DNA of 64,000 nt from Pseudomonadota bacterium (GCA_018241525.1 JAFEDR010000009.1:310001-374000), one strand, 5' to 3'; counted from the stretch's first letter, positions 1 through 9,985 are shown. Made by a program: numbers and translations. Notes: generated by a model not told the origin, from the letters alone.

Positions 1-697
1 GGGTCGCGAAGCCCGCAGCGGTCAGCACGACGATCATCGCGGCCCAGATCGCCATCGGCAGCGGATTGCGGCGGATCACCGCGAGGCTCGTGCGGATCGC
101 CTCGCCGGCGCGCGCATGCCGCGAGATGATCAACGGCACCGTGACGACCGACATGCAGAACACGGCGAGCGCGAGGAGGCCACCGGTCGCGACGTAGGCG
201 ACGATCCGCTCCCGCGTCAGGTCCTGCGCCACGCCTAGGTAGAACGCGTTCGTCAGGCTCGGTGCCGGCAATCGCAGCACGCCGCTCAGCAGCACCTCCG
301 ACACGAGCAGCCAGAGCACGGCGACCAGCGCGAGGATTCCGCCGTAAGCCAGCAGCGCGCGATCCTCGCGGCGGAGCGGCTCGAGCGAATCGTCGAAGCC
401 TGCCGGCAGACCTTCCTGCAGCCGCCGCGACAGCTCGCACAGCCCGGTGGCCATGACCGGCGCGACCAGCAGGAAGCCGGTCACCGAGGCCGCGATCAGG
501 TACGGGTGCGCGCCGAGAACGGTCAGCAGCATCCACCCGAACAGCGTCATCGCGAGCCCGTACGTGACGCTCACCCGGAAGCTCTTGGCAAGATCGACGA
601 CAGCCCGCCCGAGCCACACGAAGGGCCGCCGGGCGCGGATCTTGCGCACCTCGACGTGCAGGGACGGCGTGAGGGAGTGATCGGCGACAGTATGCAT
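1..697 (-). CDS. DUF2189-family inner-membrane protein (C-terminus cut by window edge)
   Basis: The reverse strand opens at an ATG at 697 and stays open for 232 codons to the left edge, so the C-terminus lies outside. A strong GGGAGG ribosome site (complement of 703-708) fixes the start. The protein begins with a short polar segment containing KIRARRPFVWL, followed by about five hydrophobic stretches separated by short charged loops (for example SRRLQEGLPAGFDDSLEPL). This order matches DUF2189 proteins, which are inner-membrane proteins of about 260-280 residues with no established function. It stands alone, with the nearest gene on the same strand starting 0.9 kb away. The family call is from recalled similarity; no function is inferred. 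Confidence 0.75.
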   Translation of the reverse strand, partial: MHTVADHSLTPSLHVEVRKIRARRPFVWLGRAVVDLAKSFRVSVTYGLAMTLFGWMLLTVLGAHPYLIAASVTGFLLVAPVMATGLCELSRRLQEGLPAGFDDSLEPLRREDRALLAYGGILALVAVLWLLVSEVLLSGVLRLPAPSLTNAFYLGVAQDLTRERIVAYVATGGLLALAVFCMSVVTVPLIISRHARAGEAIRTSLAVIRRNPLPMAIWAAMIVVLTAAGFAT

Positions 698-826
698 GGA
701 GACCTCCCGCGATACAGGTCGCTGCGATGGAACGTTCAGCGGGAGCATATACCCCGGCCCGCGCGGGCGGCAGCCGTGCGCGGACGCCGCCGGATCGCGG
801 CGCAGCATCGACCTCGTCGCGCGGGC

Positions 827-1582
827 CTAACGCGCCGGAACCTGCCAGCCGGCCGCTCGCCCCGCCCGCTCCGCGGATGCATCAAGCGGTTCGCCGTCGA
901 TGTCGTCGCTCACGGCGCGCAGCACCGCCGGCGCCAGCTCGGACGCCGCGGTGCGCAATTCCCCGCTGGCGCCGGCTGCAGGGCTGGCGACCGCGACCCC
1001 GACCCGCCACGATCCGTCGACGCGGCAGGCGGCGCCGCTGACGGGCCTCGCGCCCTGCAGCACGAAGGCGCGACAGAAGGCGCCGGCGCGGTCCCGGTAG
1101 CTGAGACCGATCCGCACACCGGAGCCCGCGTCTCCTTCTCCGGAGAGCTGCTCGGAAAGCGCCGCCGCGAGGCGGCCGCGCGCCACGAGGCCACCGGCGC
1201 CGAGCGCCAGCTCCGGGCCCGCCCGCCCGGCGCTCCAGAGCTGCGCAGCGATCACGCCGAGCGCCAGGCTCGCGGCCATGGCGGCCCATTCCCGCCCCGC
1301 CCACCGGCGCGCGCGCGCGGCACCCCGCGCTCGGCGCTGGGCGAGATCGGCAACCGCCGCGGCCGGTGCCGGTGCCGCCAGCACCGCACGCAGCGCCGCC
1401 GGCACCGGCTCCGAGAGCTCGGCGCCGTACGCACGCTGCAGCCGGTCGCGCTGCTGCTCGAGCGCCGCAATGCGCGCCGCGAGCGGCGGGTCCGACGCCA
1501 GCCGCCGTGCCAGCGCCGCATGCTGCTCGGCGTCGAGCTCGCCGTCGACGTAGCGCATCAGGGTCTCTTCATCGACGCTCAT
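827..1582 (-). CDS. Anti-sigma factor, membrane-anchored
   Basis: This 251-residue protein starts with a short acidic region (YVDGELDAEQHAALARRL, residues 11-28) typical of the sigma-binding domain of anti-sigma factors. It has one likely transmembrane helix at about residues 98-116 and a C-terminal domain that would lie in the periplasm. The Cys/His motif of zinc-type anti-sigma domains is absent, so redox sensing through zinc is unlikely. Its ATG overlaps the stop of the ECF sigma gene by four bases (1579-1582), so the two are translationally coupled. It should hold that sigma factor at the membrane until an envelope signal releases it. The role is inferred from context and architecture; overall similarity to known anti-sigmas is weak, as is usual. 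Confidence 0.8.
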   Translation of the reverse strand: MSVDEETLMRYVDGELDAEQHAALARRLASDPPLAARIAALEQQRDRLQRAYGAELSEPVPAALRAVLAAPAPAAAVADLAQRRARGAARARRWAGREWAAMAASLALGVIAAQLWSAGRAGPELALGAGGLVARGRLAAALSEQLSGEGDAGSGVRIGLSYRDRAGAFCRAFVLQGARPVSGAACRVDGSWRVGVAVASPAAGASGELRTAASELAPAVLRAVSDDIDGEPLDASAERAGRAAGWQVPAR

Positions 1583-2076
1583 GGCTCACTCCGTCCGCCG
1601 AGCAGCCGCTGCAGGGCCTCGCGTCCGCGAGCGAGCCGGCTGGTCAGCGTTCCGATCGGGATGTCGAGCACCGTCGCCGCCTCGCGGTATGGCAGGCCTT
1701 CGACCAGCACAAGCAACAGCGCCGAGCGCTGCTCTTCCGGCAGGGACTCCATGGCGCGCTGCACCGAAAGCGTGTCGTCGACGCTGCCCTCCGCGGCAGG
1801 CACCGTGGCAAGCGCGGTGTCGAGCACGTCGACCTCGCCGCGGCGGCGGCGCGCGCGCACCTCGTCGAGCCAGGTATTTCGGACGATCGTGAACATCCAG
1901 CTGTCGAGCCTCGTGCCAGGTTGCCAGGAACCGATCCGGGCGAGGGCCTTCTCGAGCGCGGCCTGCAGCACGTCGTCGGCATCCGCGGCGTGGCGCGTCA
2001 GCGCACGGGCGAATCGCCGCAGCCGTGGCAACAGGGCCACGAGCTCGGTACGAATGGCTGCCAGGTCGTCGCTCAT
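1579..2076 (-). CDS. ECF-family RNA polymerase sigma factor
   Basis: At 165 residues this has the size of an ECF (group 4) sigma factor. Region 2 is at about residues 10-80 and includes DADDVLQAALEKAL and the promoter-melting segment ending WLDEVRARRRR. Region 4 is at about 108-158 with the helix-turn-helix LPYREAATVLDIPIGTLTSR. It is co-transcribed with the downstream anti-sigma gene (four-base overlap). A candidate self-recognised promoter, GGAAGAAAC-N13-CGTTT, lies just upstream on the same strand at 2115-2089. The identical arrangement precedes the low-complexity secreted gene at 3610, so autoregulation plus control of the neighbouring secreted genes is likely. The signal it answers is not visible from sequence. 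Confidence 0.92.
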   Translation of the reverse strand: MSDDLAAIRTELVALLPRLRRFARALTRHAADADDVLQAALEKALARIGSWQPGTRLDSWMFTIVRNTWLDEVRARRRRGEVDVLDTALATVPAAEGSVDDTLSVQRAMESLPEEQRSALLLVLVEGLPYREAATVLDIPIGTLTSRLARGREALQRLLGGRSEP

Positions 2077-2088
2077 CTCACGTGGATC

Positions 2089-2115
2089 AAACGATTGGCA
2101 CCGGACGTTTCTTCC
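2089..2115 (-). promoter_or_regulatory. Candidate ECF-sigma promoter (autoregulation)
   Basis: On the reverse strand, GGAAGAAAC (2115-2107) and CGTTT (2093-2089) are separated by 13 bases. The same nine- and five-base blocks with the same 13-base gap occur before the gene at 3610. The -10-like block is only 12 bases from the sigma ATG, so the transcript leader would be very short. The AAC and CGT cores are typical of ECF promoters, although 13 bases is shorter than the usual 16-17 spacer. Confidence 0.5.
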
Positions 2116-2211
2116 ATGGGTCGCCGCGATCGCGGCCCCGCGCGGCCGAGCGCGCGACGCATGCTAGCATCCGGCGCGCACCGCGCGACGCGTCACCGCG
2201 AGGAGGACCCG

Positions 2212-3522
2212 ATGAGGAACTGCGCAGCCAGGACGTGGCGGGCGCGCACGACCGGACTGCTGGCGGGCCTGCTGCTCGCAGGCAGCGCCGACGCGCAGGT
2301 GCGCCTGCCGGGCCTGCCGCTCCCGGCCGTGCCGCCGGTCGGCGGGCTCACGCGTCCGCTGGCCGAGACGCTGGACGACGCCAGCGCTGACGCGGCCAGC
2401 GCCGCCCGCGCGCTCCGCATCCGGGAGCTGCTGCGCCGCGAGTCGCGCACGCTCGCGCAGGATCCGTCGGGCAATCCGATCGTGCGCGGCGAGCTCGTGC
2501 TGCTCGCGGCCACGGGGACGGAGCCCGCGGCGGCACTCGCCGCCGGCTTCTCGATCCTGCGTCGCGAGCCGCTCCCGGGCCTCGGACTCGAGATCGTCGT
2601 GCTCGTCCCGCCGGCCGGACGAAGCCTGCGGCACGGGCTCGGTGCGCTTCGCGGCACGGATCGCGCGGGCAGCTATGACTACAACCACCTCTACCTGGGC
2701 GCCGGCCGTCGCGACGCAGCCGTCGATGCCGCTGCGAGCGGCGCCGCGGACGATCCTGCCAGCCGCCCCTCGGCGCAGGTCGGCATGATCGATAGCGGTG
2801 TCGATGTCCACCACGCCGCGCTCGCCGCGCGCGCCGTCGACACCTGGGGCTGCGGCGGCGTCGCGAGCGCGGACCCTCACGGTACCGCCGTCGCCTCGCT
2901 GCTCGTCGGTCGCGACGGCGAGTTCCACGGCGTCGTGCCCGGCGCACGCCTCTACGCCGCGGACGTGTTCTGCGGCCGGCCGGATGGCGGCAACGTCGTC
3001 GCGCTCGCGCGCGCACTCGACTGGCTGGTCGGTGCGCGAGTCGGCGTGATCTGCGTCAGCCTCGTCGGTCCACGGAACGCGCTGCTGGAGGCTGTTGTCG
3101 CGCGGCTCGTCGCGCGCGGCCACTTGTTGGTCGCCGCGGTGGGCAACGACGGCCCGGCAGCGCCGGCGCTCTATCCCGCGGCCTACCCCGGCGTGATTGC
3201 CGTCACCGGCGTCGATGCACGCCACCGCGTGTTGCTCGAGGCGAGCCGCGGCGCGCACGTCGCCTTCGCGGCGCCCGGCGCCGAACTCCTCGCGGCGCGG
3301 CCCGGAGGTGGCTACGTCACGGTGCGCGGCACCTCATTCGCGGCGCCGATCGTCGCCGGCCTGCTGGCGAGCCGCTGCGCCGAGCCCGATCCCGCGTGCG
3401 CGGCGGCCGCGGTCGCGGCGCTTGTGCGCGAGGCGGTCGATCTGGGTGCGCCCGGCCGGGATCCCGTCTACGGCTACGGCTTGGTCGGTTCGACGGCGGT
3501 CGCCCGACCGGGCCAAAAATAA
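2212..3522 (+). CDS. Secreted subtilisin-like serine protease (S8 family)
   Basis: The 436-residue product has a Sec signal peptide (about residues 1-26, ending GSADA). After a pro-region-like segment comes an S8 catalytic domain with the triad in order: Asp194 in GMIDSGVD, His223 in DPHGTAVASL and Ser375 in GTSFAAP. The start is set by the GAGGAGG ribosome site at 2200-2206; the frame is open far upstream but would cross the sigma-gene promoter. It is divergent from the ECF sigma/anti-sigma pair and followed 87 bases later by a secreted Gly/Ser-rich gene. Plausible roles are processing an exported partner or scavenging protein; the substrate is unknown. The catalytic domain is compact, with no extra C-terminal domain. 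Confidence 0.92.
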   Translation: MRNCAARTWRARTTGLLAGLLLAGSADAQVRLPGLPLPAVPPVGGLTRPLAETLDDASADAASAARALRIRELLRRESRTLAQDPSGNPIVRGELVLLAATGTEPAAALAAGFSILRREPLPGLGLEIVVLVPPAGRSLRHGLGALRGTDRAGSYDYNHLYLGAGRRDAAVDAAASGAADDPASRPSAQVGMIDSGVDVHHAALAARAVDTWGCGGVASADPHGTAVASLLVGRDGEFHGVVPGARLYAADVFCGRPDGGNVVALARALDWLVGARVGVICVSLVGPRNALLEAVVARLVARGHLLVAAVGNDGPAAPALYPAAYPGVIAVTGVDARHRVLLEASRGAHVAFAAPGAELLAARPGGGYVTVRGTSFAAPIVAGLLASRCAEPDPACAAAAVAALVREAVDLGAPGRDPVYGYGLVGSTAVARPGQK

Positions 3523-3533
3523 TTCTGGAACCG

Positions 3534-3560
3534 GGAAGAAACCGGCGACGCGGGGCGTTT
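3534..3560 (+). promoter_or_regulatory. Candidate ECF-sigma promoter of the low-complexity secreted gene
   Basis: GGAAGAAAC (3534-3542), a 13-base gap and CGTTT (3556-3560) repeat exactly the blocks and spacing found before the ECF sigma gene (2115-2089, reverse strand). The start codon at 3610 lies 49 bases downstream. An overlapping GGAACC (3527-3532) could be an alternative -35 element. Confidence 0.5.
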
Positions 3561-3609
3561 TCCTCTCAGAAGGCGCGGCTGTTCCGCGCCACACACTGAG
3601 GGACGACCC

Positions 3610-4233
3610 ATGAAACTGCATTCTGTCACATTGTCCTTCGCGATCGCCGCGTCGCTCGCGGGTGGCGCCGCCACGGCCGGCGTGCTCGGCAGCCTGTCGG
3701 GCGCGGGCTCGCTGGGTGGCTCGCTCGCCGGCAGTCGCGGCGGCCTCTCGCATCTCGGCAGCAGCTCGATTGGCGGTGACGGCACGATGGCCGGCGACGT
3801 CGACGCGCACCGCGAGCGGGCCAAGCGGACGGACGGCGCGGGCAAGACGGCGGCGAAGTCGGACCCCGGCGCGAAGCGCGCGACGGGGGCGGCCACGGAC
3901 AGTGGCACGGCGACCCAGCAGGCGACGGGCACGCAGAGCGCCCGAACGCTGAACGGGACCGGCACGCTGGCGGGACAGGCGGCGGGTGCCGCGGATGGCC
4001 GACAGGTGACGGGCTCGGCGAATGGTGCCGGCAACGCGCTGTTCTCGAATGCCCCGAGTCCTTCGACCACCACGGCATCGGGTGCCAACGGCCCGGCGTC
4101 GAGCGGTCGCTCGGTCTCGGCCGCAGGTTCGGGCTCCGGCAGCGCCGGGCTGAATGCCTCGACGACGCCCGCGGCATCCGCGAGCGCCAGCGGCACGGGC
4201 ACCGCGGAGGCCTCGGTCTCCGCCGACCACTAG
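3610..4233 (+). CDS. Secreted Gly/Ser/Ala/Thr-rich low-complexity protein
   Basis: This 207-residue product has a clear Sec signal peptide (MKLHSVTLSFAIAAS onwards, cleavage near ATAGVLG). The mature part is almost entirely Gly, Ser, Ala and Thr with scattered Lys, Arg and Asp, has no cysteine, and shows loosely repeated units such as GTGTLAGQAAG. No enzymatic domain is visible. It follows the subtilase gene by 87 bases and has its own candidate ECF promoter, so it probably belongs to the regulon of the adjacent sigma factor. It could be an extracellular matrix or surface-coat component, or a substrate of the neighbouring protease; both are guesses. The signal peptide and upstream promoter argue that it is a real gene despite the biased composition. 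Confidence 0.7.
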   Translation: MKLHSVTLSFAIAASLAGGAATAGVLGSLSGAGSLGGSLAGSRGGLSHLGSSSIGGDGTMAGDVDAHRERAKRTDGAGKTAAKSDPGAKRATGAATDSGTATQQATGTQSARTLNGTGTLAGQAAGAADGRQVTGSANGAGNALFSNAPSPSTTTASGANGPASSGRSVSAAGSGSGSAGLNASTTPAASASASGTGTAEASVSADH

Positions 4234-4245
4234 CCGGCGGGCAGA

Positions 4246-4275
4246 GCGGGCGGCACCGCGAGAGGTGCCGCCCGC
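4246..4275. terminator. Hairpin between convergent genes
   Basis: A perfect 12-base-pair GC-rich stem (4246-4257 with 4264-4275) and six-base loop lie between the stop at 4233 and the convergent stop at 4281. There is no T tract, so it may act as a bidirectional or Rho-assisted terminator. Confidence 0.55.
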
Positions 4276-4280
4276 CTCGC

Positions 4281-4994
4281 TCAATCCTCCCGCTCGCGGT
4301 CGCGACCGACGTCCGCGAGTCGCTGCAGATCGAGAATGCGCACCTGCTTGCCGCGCACCTCGACGAGACCCCGGGCGGCGAGATCGTGCAGCACGCGCGA
4401 CAGCGTCTCCGGGGTGAGATTGAGCCGGGATGCGATCAGCGACTTCGCACTCGGCAGCATCACCTCGACCGGACCCTCGGCGGCGTCGTCCGCCTGTCGC
4501 AGCAGGTAGCCGATCAACCGTTCGGTACCGGAGCGCGTCGAGTAGTCCTCGACATCCTGGATGAGCCCATGCAGCCGCTTGGCAAGCCCGGCGAGCATGG
4601 CGCGGGCGAACGCCGGATCACGCGACAGCAGGTCGTTCACGGGCTGGCGCGGAATCTCGAGCAGCATCGCCTCCGTCACCGCCTCCGCGAAGACCGGGTA
4701 AGGCCGTTCCATGAACATCAGGGCCTCGCCGAACGTCTGGCCCGGGCCGAGGATCTCGACGACCTTCTCGGCGCCGTGCAACGACGGAAAGGCCAGCTTC
4801 ACCTGGCCGCTGACGACGACGAAGAATCCCGCCGGCCGGTCGCCCTTCTGGAACAGCAGCGCGCCCCGCCCGAGGGTGACGGGGCGGGAAGCATGCACGA
4901 TGTCTTCGAGCTGCGCGCGGGTCAGCTCCTGGAAGAGCGCGAGGCGGGCGATGAGTTCGGCACGATCGGGTGGCCGAACGGGCGTGGTGGGCAT
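4281..4994 (-). CDS. Crp/Fnr-family transcriptional regulator, Dnr-like (cysteine-free)
   Basis: Starting at the ATG at 4994 gives 237 residues. A cyclic-nucleotide-binding-type beta-roll sits at about residues 15-130 (GRGALLFQKGDRPAGFFVVV) and a winged helix-turn-helix at the C-terminus. The recognition helix carries E196-T-L-S-R200, the ExxSR arrangement of Fnr that reads TTGAT half-sites. The iron-sulfur cysteines of Fnr are missing, which points to the Dnr/NnrR type used for nitric-oxide or anaerobic control. A TTGAT-N4-GTCAA box lies 56 bases upstream. A longer frame opens at 5090 but would translate through that box, so I reject it. The DUF2249 gene is divergent and probably a target. 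Ligand and signal are inferred from family only. Confidence 0.85.
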   Translation of the reverse strand: MPTTPVRPPDRAELIARLALFQELTRAQLEDIVHASRPVTLGRGALLFQKGDRPAGFFVVVSGQVKLAFPSLHGAEKVVEILGPGQTFGEALMFMERPYPVFAEAVTEAMLLEIPRQPVNDLLSRDPAFARAMLAGLAKRLHGLIQDVEDYSTRSGTERLIGYLLRQADDAAEGPVEVMLPSAKSLIASRLNLTPETLSRVLHDLAARGLVEVRGKQVRILDLQRLADVGRDRERED

Positions 4995-5049
4995 GGGGTT
5001 GGTGGCCTGCGGCGGTCTCGCGGCTACTCTAACGCGCTGCGACGGCTCC

Positions 5050-5063
5050 TTGATGCCGGTCAA
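5050..5063. promoter_or_regulatory. FNR/DNR-type operator
   Basis: TTGAT-GCCG-GTCAA matches the Fnr consensus TTGAT-N4-ATCAA at nine of ten defined positions. It sits between the divergent Crp/Fnr gene (ATG at 4994) and DUF2249 gene (ATG at 5135). The regulator's recognition helix has the ExxSR residues expected to read it. Confidence 0.65.
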
Positions 5064-5134
5064 TGCACCGCGAACCGGCCTCGGGCACACTCCCTTCGCG
5101 AACCCGGAAATCGCGCACCGGCCAGGAGCATACG

Positions 5135-5371
5135 ATGCCCCGACTCATCGATGCCCGCGAGCTCGAGCCGCCTCAGCCCTTTGAGCTGACGCTGGCGGCG
5201 CTCGATGACCTCACGCCCGGCGACGAGGTCGTGCTGCTGCTCAATCGCCGTCCGCAGCCGCTGTACCGGGTACTCGAGCGCAACGGCTTCGCCTGGCGCG
5301 AGGAGCGCACGGCAAGCGGCGCGCTCGAGATCCACATCTACGCGGCGTCGGCTTCGGCACCCGGCCGCTGA
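5135..5371 (+). CDS. DUF2249 domain protein
   Basis: This is a 78-residue protein starting MPRLIDARELEPPQPFE, with the start supported by an AGGAG site at 5124-5128. It matches the DUF2249 fold, a small SirA/TusA-like alpha/beta domain; the segment LNRRPQPLYRVLERNGF is characteristic. In other proteobacteria DUF2249 proteins cluster with Fnr/Dnr regulators, hemerythrins and denitrification genes. Here the gene is divergent from a Dnr-like regulator with an FNR-type box 72 bases before its ATG, consistent with oxygen- or NO-responsive expression. The cysteine used by TusA for sulfur transfer is absent, so a sulfur-carrier role is unlikely. The biochemical function is unknown. Confidence 0.8.
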   Translation: MPRLIDARELEPPQPFELTLAALDDLTPGDEVVLLLNRRPQPLYRVLERNGFAWREERTASGALEIHIYAASASAPGR

Positions 5372-5391
5372 CGGCACCGGGGCGACGCGCC

Positions 5392-6099
5392 CTAGCCGGT
5401 GAAGCGCGCCGCCAGTGCGCTGCCCGGCGGAGGCGCCGCGGTGAACCGCGCCGCGTCGGCGAACGCCTTCTGGAACGCCGGGCGCTTCGACAGCCGCGAC
5501 AGGTACGCGCGGAATGCCCCGTCCTGGCACAGTCCGTAACCGCGCGCCCACATGACGTTGTGCCCGATGATGATGTCCGCGCCGCAGAACGACTCGCCGC
5601 AAACGTACGGTAGCCGTCCGAATCGCTCGAGGAGCTGCGGCTCGACCTCGGCCCTGAACTTGCCGCGGTAGCGCGCGATCGTCCGTGCATCCCGCTCGTC
5701 CAGCGGCAGCACGTGCTCATGGATGCGTACCTGCCACAGCATCATGTCCATCCAGGTCGAGCCGAAATGCAGCATTTGCAGGTAGTCGGCGCGCGCCGGT
5801 GAGCCTTCACCGGCCGGCGGTGCGAGGCCACTCGCGGGATGCGCGTCGACCAGGAACTCGACCATCGCCGCACTCTCGAGCAACCGGACCTCGCGGCCGT
5901 CGGCGAGCGTGAGCTCGAGGACCGGGACGTTGTGGTTGGGGTTGCGGGCCAGGAATTCCGGACCGTACTGCGCGCCCTGGTACAGGTCGACTTCCTCGAT
6001 CTGGAAGTCGTCGCCGACGGTCTCGTGCAGCGCCCAGCGCACGCGCGCGCTGCGGCTCGCCGGATAGTGGTAGAGACGCGCGCTTCTGATGATCGACAC
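5392..6099 (-). CDS. Glutathione S-transferase family protein
   Basis: The 235-residue product begins at a GTG at 6099, chosen because GGGAGG lies seven bases upstream. The frame is open further but lacks a ribosome site. The N-terminal thioredoxin-like domain is at about residues 1-90, including NPNHNVPVLEL with the conserved cis-proline and LLESAAMVEFL, the Glu-Ser pair that binds the gamma-glutamyl group of glutathione. The all-helical C-terminal domain is at about 100-225 (CGADIIIGHNVMW). It is likely a cytosolic glutathione-dependent detoxification or isomerisation enzyme; the substrate cannot be told. It is convergent with the DUF2249 gene and divergent from the membrane protein at 6241. 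Confidence 0.88.
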   Translation of the reverse strand: MSIIRSARLYHYPASRSARVRWALHETVGDDFQIEEVDLYQGAQYGPEFLARNPNHNVPVLELTLADGREVRLLESAAMVEFLVDAHPASGLAPPAGEGSPARADYLQMLHFGSTWMDMMLWQVRIHEHVLPLDERDARTIARYRGKFRAEVEPQLLERFGRLPYVCGESFCGADIIIGHNVMWARGYGLCQDGAFRAYLSRLSKRPAFQKAFADAARFTAAPPPGSALAARFTG

Positions 6100-6240
6100 G
6101 ACAACGACCTCCCATGGCAGGCACGCCGGAAGTGGCGCGGCACGCGACATTGTGCCCGGTGGCGTCGCCGCGAGGGTGTAGAGTTCGGGCACCGCCGGCG
6201 GCGACCCGTGGTCGCCGCGTCGCGGCACGGAGGTTGCGCC

Positions 6241-6831
6241 ATGACGCCGGAAATCCGCGCTTTCGAGTTCGCACTCGGGCTTTTTTCCGTGCTGATCGGC
6301 CTGGCGGTCGCCGATGTCGCGAACAGCCTGCACCGGCTGCTGCGGCACCCCGGGTTCATCCGCTGGGATCCCCTCGCGCTGCTCGCGGCGCTCTATGCCA
6401 CTCTGATGGCCGTCGGCATGTGGTTCGATCTCTGGGGCATCCGCGAGGTCGCCGCGACACGCGGATTCTTCTTCTACCTCGGCATGGTCGCGGAGATGTT
6501 CGTGCTGTTCCTGATTGCCGCCGCGAGCCTGCCCGACGAGCCCGCTGCGAACCCCGACCTGCGCGCGTTCTACGAGCGCAATCACCGCTACTTCTGGACG
6601 CTGGTCGCGCTCTTCCAGCTGATCTACCTGGTCCTCGGCGTGTACTTCCTGGGCGGGGTGATTCGCCGCGCCCCGCTGACGGCGGTCAGTCAGTTCCTGG
6701 CGGAGTGGCTGCTGCTGGCCGTGCTACCGCTGCTGCTCAGCGCCGTACGGTCGCGCCGCGTCCACTACGTCGGCATCGCGGCACTCTTCTTCGTCAACCT
6801 CTGGCACTACGCGCCCTACGCGATCAACTGA
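6241..6831 (+). CDS. Small multi-pass membrane protein, function unknown
   Basis: A CGGAGG site at 6228-6233 precedes the ATG at 6241. The 196 residues form about five to six hydrophobic helices (for example FALGLFSVLIGLAVADVANSL, LLAALYATLMAVG, LVALFQLIYLVLGVYFL and LLLAVLPLLLSAV) with short charged loops and no recognisable catalytic motif. I do not recognise a named family with confidence. It is transcribed alone, divergent from the GST gene and convergent with the repeat protein at 6883, with a strong hairpin between the two stops. Confidence 0.8.
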   Translation: MTPEIRAFEFALGLFSVLIGLAVADVANSLHRLLRHPGFIRWDPLALLAALYATLMAVGMWFDLWGIREVAATRGFFFYLGMVAEMFVLFLIAAASLPDEPAANPDLRAFYERNHRYFWTLVALFQLIYLVLGVYFLGGVIRRAPLTAVSQFLAEWLLLAVLPLLLSAVRSRRVHYVGIAALFFVNLWHYAPYAIN

Positions 6832-6843
6832 CCACGCCGGCGT

Positions 6844-6875
6844 GCCGGGCGGCGACCGGTCGGTCGCCGCCCGGC
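6844..6875. terminator. Bidirectional hairpin terminator
   Basis: A perfect 14-base-pair stem (6844-6857 with 6862-6875) and four-base loop lie between convergent stops at 6831 and 6883. No T tract is present on either side. Confidence 0.6.
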
Positions 6876-6882
6876 GTTCAGG

Positions 6883-7464
6883 CTACTGGTTGTGCTTCTT
6901 GCGGAAGATGCGCTTGCTCTGACGGTTCTCGGACTTCTGGATTCCCGCCTGCTCGCCGGCGGAGACGTGGCCGTTGCGGGCGGCGCGGGATTCCTTCGCG
7001 TCGACGTGGGCCTGGCCGCGCTCGAGCGAACCCGCCTCGCGATTCGTCAGCGTGCCCGACTTCTCGCCCTGCTCGATCCGCTTCTGCTGGTTCACGTTGC
7101 GCTGCACGTCCGCCTGCATGCGCTGCGACGATGCCGAGTTCGGATTGCCAGTCGCGGCGTTGTGCTTGTCGCGATAGATGTCCGCGCTCGCCTTGTTCTG
7201 CATGCGGTTGATCTGCGCCTGCTCGGAGGCCGACAGCTTGCCGTCCTTGAGGTCCCGCGCCTCGGTGCGGTCGATCCGCGACTGCTCGCGCTCGAGCTGG
7301 CCGGCTTCCTTGGTGTTCAGCTGGCCGCTCTGCAGCCCCTGCTCGATGCGCTGCTGCTGGTTCACGTCGCGCTGCGTGACCTCGTCCGTGCGGGGTCCGA
7401 CGGCGAATGCGCTGGTCGCGATCAGGAGGGTCGCGGCGCTGCTCAGGGTGAGTAAGGTCTTCAT
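6883..7464 (-). CDS. Exported protein with two 70-residue repeats
   Basis: The start at 7464 is supported by a GGGAGC site; a longer frame upstream lacks one. The 193-residue product has a signal peptide (residues 1-21, ending SAFA). The mature part is two copies of one unit, residues 33-102 and 123-192, exactly 90 residues apart. Each contains VNQQ.RIEQG..SG.L...EAG.LER and ends I.R.KHN. The units are rich in Gln, Arg, Lys and Glu and would be helical. Similar small periplasmic proteins occur in Burkholderia and Pseudomonas relatives without known function; an EF-hand-like calcium role has been suggested for look-alikes but no clear DxDxDG loop is visible here. It is probably periplasmic. 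Confidence 0.8.
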   Translation of the reverse strand: MKTLLTLSSAATLLIATSAFAVGPRTDEVTQRDVNQQQRIEQGLQSGQLNTKEAGQLEREQSRIDRTEARDLKDGKLSASEQAQINRMQNKASADIYRDKHNAATGNPNSASSQRMQADVQRNVNQQKRIEQGEKSGTLTNREAGSLERGQAHVDAKESRAARNGHVSAGEQAGIQKSENRQSKRIFRKKHNQ

Positions 7465-7663
7465 GTGTGCTCCCAGTTGTTTGGTCGGAAACGGGCGTTG
7501 ATTCGGTCCCGGGCAGTGCCCGTTGGGATCGAGTAACGCCCGCCCGTCGCACCGGCCGACAGGAGCCGGCGTGCGTGAAGGACTCTTAATAGAGGGAGCC
7601 GGGGGGAGGACTGTGACGGCCGTCACAGGGTGGGCGGCCGCCCCCGGGGGCCTGCCGACGCCT

Positions 7664-7698
7664 GCCAGCTCCGTCCCCCTCAGGAGGACGGAGCTGGC
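7664..7698 (-). terminator. Terminator of the TonB-receptor transcript
   Basis: A perfect 13-base-pair stem (7664-7676 with 7686-7698) and nine-base loop lie 13 bases beyond the receptor stop at 7712. There is no T tract. Confidence 0.6.
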
Positions 7699-7711
7699 AT
7701 CGGCCGGATCA

Positions 7712-9985
<2,274 letters not shown>

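Noticed and set aside
4995..5090. Longer start of the Crp/Fnr regulator at 5090
   Set aside because: It would cover the FNR-type box and adds residues not seen in the family.
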